A stretch of DNA of 22,189 nt from JARROD01 sp037384225 (GCA_037384225.1 JARROD010000036.1:1-22189); one strand, 5' to 3'. Shown: positions 1-8,291, counted from the first letter of the stretch. Numbers and translations: made by a program. The notes: a model not told the origin generated them from the sequence alone.

Positions 1-862
1 ACGAAAGATAATGCCATAGCACTCTCGACTCGGTTAGCAACCGTTGTTCTACTGTAAAAGGACGATTACTGTAGCCTCCCATGAAATAATCCCAGTAAAA
101 AAACAACAGCAATCCTAAAATTAATACCCCCAAATATGAAAACACTTTCATACATCTAAAAAATGGCAGCCAGGAACCCGGCGCGGACCAGCGACCAATA
201 CATCCTTCCACTAAAGCAACAAATATGGGAGCCAGAACCGCACTTTCCTTACTAAATATTCCTAATACTGCAAATATAACTGCTGCAAACCAATACCACA
301 CGACACCACGTTTAGACTGTAGTAGAGCTATGCGCCCTTGCAAATAAAAAGCTACAGTAAGAAAGGTGAACAAACCCGCAAGGCTTGCCATACGTTGAAC
401 TACATAGAGAACCGACGTCAAATTTAGGGGATGCAATCCCCAGAGGCCAGCCACCAAAAAAGCCGCCGCCCACTGTTGACGTGGGGTGTCTAAGTGGGCG
501 TTCTCTGGCTGTAGCAGTGCCAATGCCCGCAGAAGATTAAAAACCAAGTAGAACACGGCTAAAGTAGCGAGGCAATGAACAATCACATTCACTACCTTGT
601 AGTTACGGACCTTATCCCCTCCCCAATAATAATTTAATGCTATACTCAGCATGCTTACAGGGCGATACAGGGGACCGGATTGAATGGAAAATACGGCACT
701 ATAAATGGAATCAGTTGAAAGCTCATTAATATGAACCTTTTGGTTTTCCATCAAGTTTGGAGCGTCATCGAAAATAAAGGGCCCATTTAAACCTGGCACG
801 TAAGCGATACCAACCACAAATAACAATAAAGCCAACAACCCCACCTTACATAATGACGACAT
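1..862 (-). CDS. Membrane GT-C-type glycosyltransferase (TMTC/DUF1736-like), partial; candidate pilin glycosyltransferase
   Basis: The minus strand is open from an ATG at 862 to the window edge (287 codons, 3' end missing). A good GGGGAG ribosome site lies just upstream. The N-terminus is a membrane segment followed by an acidic FDDAPNL motif in the first periplasmic loop, the place where GT-C glycosyltransferases carry their catalytic acidic pair. Further in are HPLNLTSVLYVVQRMASL, then FSKESAVLAPIF, then RPFTVEQRLLTESRVLWHYL. This order matches the TMTC/DUF1736-like membrane proteins, which often carry TPR repeats at the C-terminus; that part is outside the window. Several hydrophobic segments lie between the motifs. 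The gene is downstream of pilA on the same strand, so glycosylation of PilA is a reasonable inference, not shown. An O-antigen or lipoprotein glycosyltransferase is an alternative. Confidence 0.7.
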   Translation of the reverse strand, partial: MSSLCKVGLLALLLFVVGIAYVPGLNGPFIFDDAPNLMENQKVHINELSTDSIYSAVFSIQSGPLYRPVSMLSIALNYYWGGDKVRNYKVVNVIVHCLATLAVFYLVFNLLRALALLQPENAHLDTPRQQWAAAFLVAGLWGLHPLNLTSVLYVVQRMASLAGLFTFLTVAFYLQGRIALLQSKRGVVWYWFAAVIFAVLGIFSKESAVLAPIFVALVEGCIGRWSAPGSWLPFFRCMKVFSYLGVLILGLLLFFYWDYFMGGYSNRPFTVEQRLLTESRVLWHYLS

Positions 863-1052
863 TGTTATTCTCCCCGGTCAACAGCCCACATACATTTCAA
901 GCTGCTATTATTGCTAGCCCCATAAAATCGAACAAATAATAAGCAGAAATAAAAAACTTACAACACCTACTCCGATATTTACAGTCTTTCTCTGCATCAT
1001 CAACACAAAGTCACATAATTTTAGTGCTGTTGCACAACCAACGGTCAGTAAT
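863..1052. other. Gap between pilA terminator and glycosyltransferase gene
   Basis: No convincing gene is visible. The minus strand has a 28-codon frame (914-1000) encoding one hydrophobic helix, but it lacks a ribosome site. The region must hold whatever promoter drives the glycosyltransferase gene if transcription stops at the pilA terminator. No clear -35/-10 pair was recognised. Confidence 0.4.
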
Positions 1053-1086
1053 ATAAAAAAACCCACATCAAAGGATGTGGGTTTTC
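1053..1086 (-). terminator. Rho-independent terminator of pilA
   Basis: Perfect stem AAACCCACATC (1059-1069) with GATGTGGGTTT (1074-1084) and a 4-base loop. Read on the minus strand it is followed by a run of T residues (1055-1061). It lies about 90 bp after the pilA stop codon, so pilA is probably a single-gene transcript, with at most read-through into the glycosyltransferase gene. Confidence 0.85.
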
Positions 1087-1172
1087 TTGCAATATTGGTA
1101 AGTAGAATACGACCACTTCCCAGTTGAGTGTCTTTAAAAGCAGCAGCCACCAACCGAAAGCGTGCAGCTACA

Positions 1173-1670
1173 TTAAGGGCGGCAAGCGCTGGGCATATGC
1201 TTGTCTTGCAATGTGGTTGTTGTACCAGGATTTGAACCACCGATAATACTTACTCTACTAACGGCTGAGTTCCCGCAAATCCACGTCAAAGGTGAGCTGC
1301 TGGTCACTGTACCACTGGGTGTTGCCGGGGCAATGGCCAGTATCTGTCCAGTAATAGCTGCGTTCGCTTTATTACCGTACATTATAGAAATCATTCCATT
1401 TGAATCCAGGGTCAAAGTGGAAACATAGTTACCTATAATACTCGTGGCCTGCGGCAGTCCCGCCGATGCATGAGTAGAAGGAAACCGCCCTCTGTCAACC
1501 CGAAACTCATTGGCAGCCGCCTGAACTTCCTTAGCCAGGTTCAGCCCCTCAGAAACCTGGGTGCGAATGGTATAATCCTGATAAGCCGGCAGCGCAACAG
1601 CCGCCAGAATGCCGATGATCGCCACCACGATCATCAATTCAATAAGCGTAAAACCTTGTTGCTTTTTCAT
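1173..1670 (-). CDS. pilA: Type IV major pilin PilA
   Basis: The 165-residue protein starts MKKQQG and then FTLIELMIVVAIIGILAAVA, the class III signal peptide and hydrophobic helix of type IVa pilins. PilD should cleave after Gly6 and methylate Phe7. Glu at position 5 of the mature protein is present. Two cysteines, Cys132 and Cys163, can form the C-terminal disulfide loop typical of major pilins. A GTG codon further upstream would add 13 residues, but the ATG at 1670 has a GGAGA ribosome site and gives the canonical pilin start. The subunit polymerises into pili used for twitching, adhesion and DNA uptake. It is divergent from pilBCD and expressed from a sigma-54 promoter. The central and C-terminal region is rich in Ser and Thr (TPSGTVTSSSP, GTTTT), which are possible O-glycosylation sites. 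Confidence 0.95.
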   Translation of the reverse strand: MKKQQGFTLIELMIVVAIIGILAAVALPAYQDYTIRTQVSEGLNLAKEVQAAANEFRVDRGRFPSTHASAGLPQATSIIGNYVSTLTLDSNGMISIMYGNKANAAITGQILAIAPATPSGTVTSSSPLTWICGNSAVSRVSIIGGSNPGTTTTLQDKHMPSACRP

Positions 1671-1718
1671 TGCTTGTCTCCGAAATTGTTGCAAGTAGTA
1701 TGGACGCAATCGAGTAAA

Positions 1719-1734
1719 GCAAGCACTGGGCCAA
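1719..1734 (-). promoter_or_regulatory. Sigma-54 (-24/-12) promoter of pilA
   Basis: On the minus strand the sequence reads TTGGCCCAGTGCTTGC. GG and GC are separated by 10 bases, as in the TGGCAC-N5-TTGC consensus. Transcription should start near 1708, giving a leader of about 38 bases. In Pseudomonas pilA is activated by PilR through RpoN, and this site implies the same control here. Confidence 0.8.
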
Positions 1735-2028
1735 GTTGTAAAACCCTTATCCTATAGGGCATCATTGATGAAAACGGACCCCTATAGCACCATCAATGTG
1801 ACGTTTTTTGTCAGTAAAACACCTAATCCGTCACTATTTCATTACAGCAGAAATCACTTAGGTATGGGGTAATTGCAAACTTCAAAAACCTAGCAATTGC
1901 ATTAAGTTATCGTATAAAGTTCACCTTGCCCGATAAGCACTGATTACATATCAAAATTTATTGACAAAACCATTAATTCTATGCATTTAGAACTATACTG
2001 TTAAATCAATGCCTTTAGGAATCGCCAA
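1735..2028. promoter_or_regulatory. pilA-pilB divergent intergenic region
   Basis: No gene is visible. The region should hold the PilR enhancer for pilA and the pilB promoter. An inverted repeat CTATAGGG (1752-1759) / CCCTATAG (1780-1787) lies 20-60 bp behind the sigma-54 site and surrounds a small CATCATTGATG palindrome. A consensus -35-like TTGACA occurs at 1961-1966 on the plus strand, but no -10 box stands at proper spacing; TATACT at 1994-1999 is too far away. The AT-rich stretch 1800-2000 could bind IHF, but no site is claimed. Confidence 0.4.
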
Positions 2029-3742
2029 ATGAATGCCGCCCCTCCCGCCCTCAGTGGTCTGGCCCGAAGACTTGTCCGCGACGGCCTGTTGGACGAAGAG
2101 CACTCGACGAAGGCGTTGAAGGACAGAGCAAAAAACAAACAGCCTCTTGAGCAACACCTGGAGGCTCAACTCCATTGCCGCCGCCGCCTCCGATGAGTTC
2201 GGCACTCCGATTCTGGACCTGGAGGCGTTCAATCTGGACAGCGCCCCGCGAAACCTGGTGGACAGTAAACTGGTTAAAAAACACCACGCACTGCCCCTGT
2301 TCAAACGCGGTAACCGGCTGTTTATCGCCGCGGCCGACCCTACCAACTTACACGCCCTGGACGAAATCAAATTCAATACAGGCATCACCACCGACGCCAT
2401 ACTGGTGGAAGCGGACAAACTGGGGATTGCCATTGAAAAGTTTCTACAAGTCGAAGAGGAATCCCTGACCGACAGCCTCGGTGGGCTCGACGAGGAAATG
2501 CTGGACGGCCTGGACATTGAAGCGGTTGACGACGAAGGCGCGGATGAAAAAGTTAGCGTCAAGGAAGCCGACGAAGCGCCGGTGGTGCGCTTTATCAACA
2601 AGGTCCTGCTGGACGCAATCAAAACCGGCGCCTCTGATATCCATTTCGAACCCTATGAAAAAAGCTACCGAGTGCGTTTTCGCACCGACGGTATTCTGGA
2701 GGAGGTGGCCAAGCCACCCACGAATCTGGCAACCCGGCTCGCTGCGCGCCTGAAAGTCATGTCGCAAATGGACATTTCCGAACGCCGTATTCCCCAGGAC
2801 GGTCGGATAAAAATGAAGCTGTCCAAATCCCGCGCCATCGATTTCCGGGTCAACACCCTGCCGACCCTGTTCGGTGAAAAAATAGTACTGCGGATTCTCG
2901 ACCCCAGCAGCGCCAAACTCGGTATCGATGCCCTCGGCTACGAAGACTATCAAAAAAAGCTTTATCTGGACGCCCTCAATCAACCCCAGGGCATGATCCT
3001 GGTAACCGGGCCCACCGGCTCCGGCAAAACCGTGTCTCTTTACACGGGGCTTAATATACTCAACACCACCGAACGCAATATTTCCACCGCTGAAGATCCT
3101 GTGGAAATTAATCTGGAAGGTATCAACCAGGTTCAGGTAAACGCCAGAGTGGGGTTGGGATTCGCTGAAGCACTGCGCTCGTTCCTGCGCCAGGATCCGG
3201 ATATCGTCATGGTCGGGGAGATCCGCGACCTGGAAACGGCGGAGATCGCCATTAAGGCCGCCCAGACCGGCCACCTGGTGCTGTCTACCCTGCATACTAA
3301 CAGCGCCCCGGAAACCCTGACGCGGTTGCTGAATATGGGGGTGCCGGCGTTTAACCTCGCCACCACCGTCAGCCTGATTATCGCCCAACGCCTGGCCAGA
3401 CGCCTGTGCAATAACTGTAAAAAACCCGCGACGGATATTCCCGAAGAAATACTCAAGGAAGAAGGCTTCGACGAGATAGGTATGGAGCGTAAGGAGATAG
3501 AACTGTTTCACCCGGTCGGCTGCGCCCAGTGCGGCAACGGTTATAAAGGACGCGTGGGAGTTTATGAAACAGTTCGCATCACACCTTTGATCTCGAGCAT
3601 TATAATGGAGGGAGGCAATTCACTGGATATCGCCAAAGCGGCCAAAAAGGAAGGTTTTAACAATTTACGTATTTCGGCACTGCGCAAAGCCGCTCAAGGC
3701 TTGACCAGCCTCGAAGAAGCCAACCGAGTAACTAAGGATTAA
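2029..3742 (+). CDS. pilB: Type IV pilus extension ATPase PilB, with N-terminal frameshift
   Basis: PilB is the cytoplasmic hexameric ATPase that drives pilus extension. The main frame (2147-3742) carries Walker A GPTGSGKT (3008-3031), Walker B with DPDIVMVGEIRD, the His box STLHTN and a zinc-binding CysX2Cys...CysX2Cys near the C-terminus (LCNNC, CAQC). The expected start is the ATG at 2029: it has an AGGA site 8 bases upstream and encodes SGLARRLVRDGLLDEE, the usual PilB N-terminus. That frame stops at 2194-2196. The ATPase frame takes over at about 2147-2172 with NSIAAAASDEFG, one frame forward. Compared with family members a few residues seem missing at the join, so a short deletion of 3n+2 bases is likely. 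Read separately, the ATPase frame could only start at a TTG (2147) without a ribosome site. Either the sequence has an error or this pilB is damaged. Confidence 0.9.
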
Positions 3743-3748
3743 CCTTAT

Positions 3749-4969
3749 ATGGCTACCACGGCACAAACGACGAATACCTTTATTTACAAAGGTGTCGACA
3801 AGAAAGGACACAAAATTCAAGGGGAAACCCAGGCCAACAGCGCCGCGCTGGTGCGGGCACAGTTGCTGCGGCAGGGAATCCGGGCCACAGGCGTAAGACG
3901 CAAACCCAAACCACTGTTCGGCGCCCGCAAAAAAGCCATCAAACCGATGGATATCGCCGTGTTTACCCGTCAGATGGCCACCATGATGAAGGCCGGGGTA
4001 CCCCTGGTGCAAAGTTTCGATATCGTCGCCGACGGGCTGGAAAACCCGTCGCTAAAAGAGCTTGTGCTCGCTATTAAGGAGGACGTGGCTTCGGGTACCG
4101 GCTTTGCCCCCTCGCTGCGCAAACACCCGCGTTATTTCGATGATCTGTTTTGTAACCTGGTGGATTCGGGCGAGCAGTCCGGCGCACTGGAGACCATGCT
4201 CGACCGTATCGCCTTATACAAGGAAAAAACCGAAACCCTTAAGGCCAAAATCAAAAAGGCGATGACCTACCCGATGGCGGTGGTTGTGGTCGCTCTGGTA
4301 GTAACCGGAATTCTGCTGGTCAAAGTGGTGCCTCAGTTCGCCGAAACCTTCGCCAGCTTTGGCGCCGACCTTCCCGCTTTTACCCTGTTTGTGCTGGGCT
4401 TGTCGGCAACCATGCAGGAATGGTGGTTTATCGTGTTAGTGTGTATGGTCGGCACGTTGTTTGGGTTTAAGGAAGCCAAACTCAGGTCCAAGTCTTTTTC
4501 CTCGTTGATGGATCGCGTTGTGCTGAAGCTGCCGATAATGGGCTCCATCGTTTACAACTCGGTGCTGGCGCGCTTTGCCAGAACACTGTCAACCACCTTT
4601 GCCGCTGGCGTGCCTTTGATCGACGCCCTGGATTCCGTCGCCGGCGCCACCGGCAGCGCTCCTTACGCCGAGGCAGTGCAAAGAGTCCGCGAAGAGGTTT
4701 CCACGGGTATTCAATTAAATGCGTCCATGCGCTCGACGGGTAAGTTTCCCGCCATGATGCTGCAGATGACCGCCATTGGCGAGGAATCCGGCGCCCTCGA
4801 TGAAATGCTCGACAAGGTGGCCGGCTATTATGAAGAGATCGTCGACAATATGGTGGACAACCTCACATCGCTGCTGGAACCTTTGATTATGGCGGTGCTG
4901 GGGGTATTGGTCGGCGGGCTGATGATAGCTATGTACCTGCCCATTTTCCAAATCGGACAGGCTATCTAA
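3749..4969 (+). CDS. pilC: Type IV pilus inner-membrane platform protein PilC
   Basis: The 406-residue protein has the family's normal length. It begins with a soluble section (FIYKGVDKKGHKIQGE), followed by two T2SF domains at roughly residues 70-195 and 275-395. Each contains the G-x-P-L segment seen here as MMKAGVPLVQSFDIVADG and TFAAGVPLIDALDSVAGA, and the GEESGALDEML repeat. Membrane helices are at about 170-200, 215-235 and 375-400. PilC sits in the inner membrane and couples PilB motion to pilin insertion. It starts 6 bp after the pilB stop, so it is co-transcribed and probably translationally coupled with pilB. Confidence 0.96.
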   Translation: MATTAQTTNTFIYKGVDKKGHKIQGETQANSAALVRAQLLRQGIRATGVRRKPKPLFGARKKAIKPMDIAVFTRQMATMMKAGVPLVQSFDIVADGLENPSLKELVLAIKEDVASGTGFAPSLRKHPRYFDDLFCNLVDSGEQSGALETMLDRIALYKEKTETLKAKIKKAMTYPMAVVVVALVVTGILLVKVVPQFAETFASFGADLPAFTLFVLGLSATMQEWWFIVLVCMVGTLFGFKEAKLRSKSFSSLMDRVVLKLPIMGSIVYNSVLARFARTLSTTFAAGVPLIDALDSVAGATGSAPYAEAVQRVREEVSTGIQLNASMRSTGKFPAMMLQMTAIGEESGALDEMLDKVAGYYEEIVDNMVDNLTSLLEPLIMAVLGVLVGGLMIAMYLPIFQIGQAI

Positions 4970-5000
4970 AGCGCAACCCTCTAACTATACGAACAGATGC

Positions 5001-5855
5001 ATGGACATTACTTTACTCGCCGGAGGCCTGGTATTCGGGCTCGTGATCGGCAGTTTTCTCAACGTGGTTATTTTCCGGCTACCGACGATGCTCGAATCAC
5101 GCTGGACTCAGGACTGTTGCGAACTGCTGGAAATGGAACCACAGCAAGAGTCCACTCCGACCGGCACCTTTAATCTCATTGTTCCCGGCTCCACCTGTCC
5201 ACACTGTGGGCACAAGATCCGCCCCTGGGAAAACATTCCACTGTTGAGCTATCTGTTTCTCAAAGGCAAGTGCGCCAGTTGCAAGGCTTCTATCTCCCCC
5301 CGCTACCCGTTGGTGGAGCTTACAACCGGTGTACTTTCCGCCGCCGTTGCCTTCCATTTTGGCTACAGCGAACAAGCCCTCGCCGTGTTAATACTCACCT
5401 GGAGTCTGATCGCGCTGACGATGATCGATATCGATCACCAGCTTTTGCCCGATCAGATTACGCTGCCACTGTTGTGGGCCGGCCTCCTAGTCAACGCCCA
5501 GGGTATATTTGTGGACCTCACCGACGCCGTGTACGGCGCGGTCGCCGGCTATTTGATTCTGTGGACCGTGTTCTGGCTGTTCAAACTGATTACCGGCAAG
5601 GAAGGCATGGGCTTCGGCGACTTCAAACTGCTGGCGGCCCTCGGCGCCTGGATGGGCTGGCAGTCGCTGCCCATCATTGTGTTGATGTCGTCCCTGGTGG
5701 GCGCCGTGATCGGCATTGCCGGTATCCTGATACTGGGGCGCGATCGCAATATCCCTATTCCTTTTGGTCCTTACCTCGCCATTGCCGGTTGGATTACTCT
5801 GCTCTGGGGCGATAAAATTACCCGTCTTTATTTACAGATAACGGGCCTGGCCTGA
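5001..5855 (+). CDS. pilD: Prepilin peptidase / N-methyltransferase PilD
   Basis: This bifunctional inner-membrane aspartyl protease cleaves the class III leader of pilins and pseudopilins and methylates the new N-terminal Phe. The 284 residues include four zinc-type cysteines in the cytoplasmic loop (Cys66, Cys69, Cys91, Cys94). The catalytic aspartates are in IDIDHQLLPD (residues 142-151) and the GMGFGD motif (Asp207). About eight membrane helices follow the usual pattern. The ATG at 5001 is chosen; an ATG at 4996 is in another frame. The gene lies 31 bp after pilC in the pilBCD operon. It should also process type II secretion pseudopilins, if the genome has them. Confidence 0.96.
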   Translation: MDITLLAGGLVFGLVIGSFLNVVIFRLPTMLESRWTQDCCELLEMEPQQESTPTGTFNLIVPGSTCPHCGHKIRPWENIPLLSYLFLKGKCASCKASISPRYPLVELTTGVLSAAVAFHFGYSEQALAVLILTWSLIALTMIDIDHQLLPDQITLPLLWAGLLVNAQGIFVDLTDAVYGAVAGYLILWTVFWLFKLITGKEGMGFGDFKLLAALGAWMGWQSLPIIVLMSSLVGAVIGIAGILILGRDRNIPIPFGPYLAIAGWITLLWGDKITRLYLQITGLA

Positions 5856-5950
5856 AAGCTGCCCCAGCCCGGGATTCATCTGTCTACTTTTTAAGGCGGC
5901 TTCAAAACAGTACCCGGCATAAAACCCGGAATTCCGTGCAGGGTGTACTA

Positions 5951-6556
5951 ATGTATGTAGTGGGATTAACCGGCGGCATCGGCAGTGGTAAAAGCGCCGT
6001 CTCAGACCGCTTTAACACGTTGGGTGTCACCGTGATTGATGCTGATCTGGCAGCCCGGACCGTTGTCGAAAAAGGGACCCCCGCCCTGGCGGATATCGCT
6101 CACCATTTTGGTGGTGATATCCTGCGGAAAGACGGTAGCCTGAACCGCGCAGCGCTGAGACAAAAAGTGTTTTCCGATGCCGCTGAGCGCGTCTGGCTGG
6201 AACAGCTTCTGCACCCGCTTATTTTCGAGGAGTTGAAGTCCGGCCTCGACAGCGCCCGCAGCCCTTACAGCCTGCTGGTATCTCCATTGCTGGTTGAAAC
6301 CGGGCAAAACCGCTTAGCGCAGCGCGTCCTGGTGGTGGATGTCCCCGAAGCAATACAACTGGCCCGCACCGCTCGACGTGATAACAACTGTCCGGAACAG
6401 GTGAAAGCGATCATGGCCACACAGGCAACCCGGCAGCAACGCCTCGCCTGGGCCGACGATGTTATCGTCAACGACAGAGGTCTACCGGAATTGGAGCGGG
6501 CGGTAGAAAAACTGCATCAGCAATATTTATCCATGGCCAAAGACTATGAACGCTAA
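5951..6556 (+). CDS. coaE: Dephospho-CoA kinase CoaE
   Basis: This cytoplasmic enzyme phosphorylates the 3'-hydroxyl of dephospho-CoA, the last step of coenzyme A synthesis. The P-loop GLTGGIGSGKS is at the N-terminus, followed by IDADLAARTVVEKG, typical for the family. Leu-His-Pro-Leu (LLHPLI) and the VLVVDVPEAIQLARTARRD section match the lid and substrate region. The frame extends upstream to a GTG at 5936, but the ATG at 5951 has an AGGG site 7 bases away and gives the common MYVVGLTGGIGSGK start (201 residues). It lies 95 bp after pilD and overlaps yacG by 11 bases, the usual order in Gammaproteobacteria. Confidence 0.95.
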   Translation: MYVVGLTGGIGSGKSAVSDRFNTLGVTVIDADLAARTVVEKGTPALADIAHHFGGDILRKDGSLNRAALRQKVFSDAAERVWLEQLLHPLIFEELKSGLDSARSPYSLLVSPLLVETGQNRLAQRVLVVDVPEAIQLARTARRDNNCPEQVKAIMATQATRQQRLAWADDVIVNDRGLPELERAVEKLHQQYLSMAKDYER

Positions 6557-6770
6557 CCACTCGGACACCGGATCACAGAACAAACAACCCTTGCAGTTGG
6601 AATGCCCCCACTGTAAGGCAAAGGTGCTGTGGAATGAGGAATTTCCCCACCGGCCCTTTTGTTCAAAGCGCTGCAAACTGATCGACTTCGGCGGCTGGGC
6701 CAATGAGGAACACCGCATTGAGGGCAATTCGATTTACGAGGATGTTTTATCAGATGATCTGGACAGCTGA
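6546..6770 (+). CDS. yacG: DNA gyrase inhibitor / zinc-binding protein YacG
   Basis: The small protein (74 residues) has the YacG zinc-ribbon: CPHC near residue 20, then FCSKRC, followed by the conserved DFGGWANEEHRI segment. In E. coli YacG binds GyrB and inhibits gyrase; that role is taken from the family. The start codon lies inside the end of coaE (11-base overlap), so translation is likely coupled. It is the last gene of the pilBCD-coaE-yacG cluster; about 110 bp of non-coding sequence follow. Confidence 0.93.
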   Translation: MNANHSDTGSQNKQPLQLECPHCKAKVLWNEEFPHRPFCSKRCKLIDFGGWANEEHRIEGNSIYEDVLSDDLDS

Positions 6771-6882
6771 AAATTTACACAAGCTATCAACAGAATAAAA
6801 TCAATTAATTTTAGTTATGGCAAAGGGTTGTTTATCCTCTCCCTAACGTGAAAAATTCACTTCAATGCCAGAGGATTTAAAC

Positions 6883-7623
6883 ATGCTTGCTAACAGAGAA
6901 GGTCAGACGGTTCCCCAGGTAACCTTTCCAGTGCGCCGCGACAACGAGTGGGTTCAGGTGAGCACCGATGAGCTGTTCAAAGGCAAAACCATCGTGCTCT
7001 TCGCCCTGCCGGGAGCCTTCACCCCCACCTGCTCTTCCACCCACCTGCCCCGCTACAATGAACTGGCACCGGTATTCAAGGCCAATGGCGTCGATGCCAT
7101 CCTCTGCCTGTCAGTGAATGACACCTTTGTGATGAATGCCTGGGCGGAGGATCAACACGCGGAAAATATCAATTTTATTCCGGACGGTAACGGTGAATTC
7201 TCAGAAGGCATGGGCCTTTTGGTGGACAAAAAAGAGCTCGGTTTCGGTAACCGCTCCTGGCGTTACAGCATGCTGGTAAAAGACGGCGTGATTGAAAAAA
7301 TGTTTATCGAACCGGAAAAGCCCGGCGACCCTTTCGAAGTCAGTGACGCGGACACCATGCTTAACTATATCAATCCCAATGCCGCACTGCCAAAACGCAT
7401 CACACTGTTCAGTAAGCCCGGGTGCCCGCACTGTTCACGAGCCAAGCAGGAACTGGCGCAGGCAGGTTTGAAATACGAAGAGATTTCCCTCGGCACACAC
7501 GGTGTCAGCTACAGCTCTCTGACAGCGGTAACCGGCCGCGGCAGCACACCGCAGGTATATATCGACGGTCAGTTGGTGGGTGGCGCCGATGAACTGAGTC
7601 AATGGATCAGGGCAAACGCCTGA
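6883..7623 (+). CDS. Peroxiredoxin-glutaredoxin fusion (Prx5/PGdx type)
   Basis: This is a cytoplasmic hybrid peroxidase that reduces hydrogen peroxide and alkyl hydroperoxides with glutathione. Residues 1-160 form a Prx5-type domain with the peroxidatic Cys50 in PGAFTPTC. The C-terminal domain is a glutaredoxin with CPHC at residues 181-184 and the TPQVYIDG / GGADEL glutathione-site motifs. It resembles the Haemophilus hybrid along its whole length. An ATG at 6865 would add six residues, but the ATG at 6883 has an AGAGG site 8 bases upstream and gives the family's usual start (246 residues). The gene stands alone behind an AT-rich upstream region (6771-6882). OxyR control is plausible, but no clear OxyR site was recognised. 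Confidence 0.94.
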   Translation: MLANREGQTVPQVTFPVRRDNEWVQVSTDELFKGKTIVLFALPGAFTPTCSSTHLPRYNELAPVFKANGVDAILCLSVNDTFVMNAWAEDQHAENINFIPDGNGEFSEGMGLLVDKKELGFGNRSWRYSMLVKDGVIEKMFIEPEKPGDPFEVSDADTMLNYINPNAALPKRITLFSKPGCPHCSRAKQELAQAGLKYEEISLGTHGVSYSSLTAVTGRGSTPQVYIDGQLVGGADELSQWIRANA

Positions 7624-7812
7624 TCCGGCTTCGCCGCTGCCGCCGCACACTTCCCGGTACTCTTTCCGCCACTTCGGCCGGCAACCCGCTCTTCTCACGG
7701 GCTGCCAGCCATTTATCAAACATCAAATGGAAGAATATCAATAACCCGTGGCAGGCATAGTATCAGGCGGACCAGCCGGAGGTAGTTGGCTCAGGCTGTC
7801 CGCCAGGCTGAT
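7624..7812. other. Convergent gap between Prx-Grx and MarR genes
   Basis: No gene is supported. A short inverted repeat CACGGG (from about 7697) / CCCGTG (7744-7749) is present, but there is no terminator with a T-run. On the minus strand a 38-codon frame (7607-7723) reads like the tail of a membrane protein, but it overlaps the Prx-Grx gene and has no ribosome site. Confidence 0.3.
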
Positions 7813-8232
7813 TCAACTCTCCCAAACGCTCTGCAGGTACCTCATCACCATCTTGCGTTCAGAATCAGACACTTCAGAAAGCAACCAGGCTTCATTGCCT
7901 TCAACACATTGCCAGATATCGACCATGACACGCTTGCCCTGCTCGGACAAATAGAGCCCCTGGGATCTGCCGTCCAATGGCTTGCGCTCGATATAGTTAC
8001 GCTTGCTTAACACGCCTATCAACGGCGCCATATTGGCACTTTTAATACCAAGAACTTGACCGATATCCCGTTGTTTTAAACCCGGATTGGCTTCAATCAT
8101 CAAAAGTACTGAAGCTTCCGTGTACCTGAGACCGAGGTCACCGAGGCCCTCGGACAAATGTGCAAGCATGGCGCTGGCGGCGCGGCGCAAATGATAACCG
8201 AGCCTATTTTCAAGCGGATTGGATAAATGCAT
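7813..8232 (-). CDS. MarR-family transcriptional regulator
   Basis: The 139-residue protein has a winged helix-turn-helix at about residues 30-100: LRYTEASVLLMIEANPGLKQ, then DIGQVLGIKSANMAPLIGVL as recognition region, then the wing IERKPLDGRSQGLYLSEQG. The C-terminal helix (KRVMVDIWQCVEGNEAWL) is the dimer section. Such proteins are usually ligand-responsive dimeric repressors of nearby genes and themselves. The ATG at 8232 gives the typical length; a TTG at 8298 would add 22 residues without resemblance to the family. Both possible starts lack a strong ribosome site. The ligand and targets are unknown. Candidates are itself and the genes to the right (AraC remnant, esterase, alcohol dehydrogenase). 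Confidence 0.9.
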   Translation of the reverse strand: MHLSNPLENRLGYHLRRAASAMLAHLSEGLGDLGLRYTEASVLLMIEANPGLKQRDIGQVLGIKSANMAPLIGVLSKRNYIERKPLDGRSQGLYLSEQGKRVMVDIWQCVEGNEAWLLSEVSDSERKMVMRYLQSVWES

Positions 8233-8291
8233 GGGACTTGTCTTTTTAGTGAGTTCGTCAATGGGGCTGAATATGCAGATTTTTATTGTAA

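Noticed and set aside
914..1240. 108-codon minus-strand frame overlapping the pilA 3' end
   Set aside because: It overlaps the C-terminal coding part of pilA in another frame and crosses the pilA terminator. There is no ribosome site and no recognisable similarity.
2444..3511. 355-codon minus-strand frame opposite pilB
   Set aside because: It is an antisense shadow of the well-supported pilB ATPase domain; composition follows the complementary codons.
6771..6882. OxyR site before the Prx-Grx gene
   Set aside because: Scattered CTAT/ATAG-like pieces do not show the regular spacing of an OxyR site.
7607..7723. 38-codon minus-strand frame starting MFDKWLAAREKSGLPAEV
   Set aside because: It reads like the tail of a membrane protein, but it overlaps the Prx-Grx gene, has no ribosome site, and is preceded by a stop. 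It might be a gene remnant but cannot be supported.
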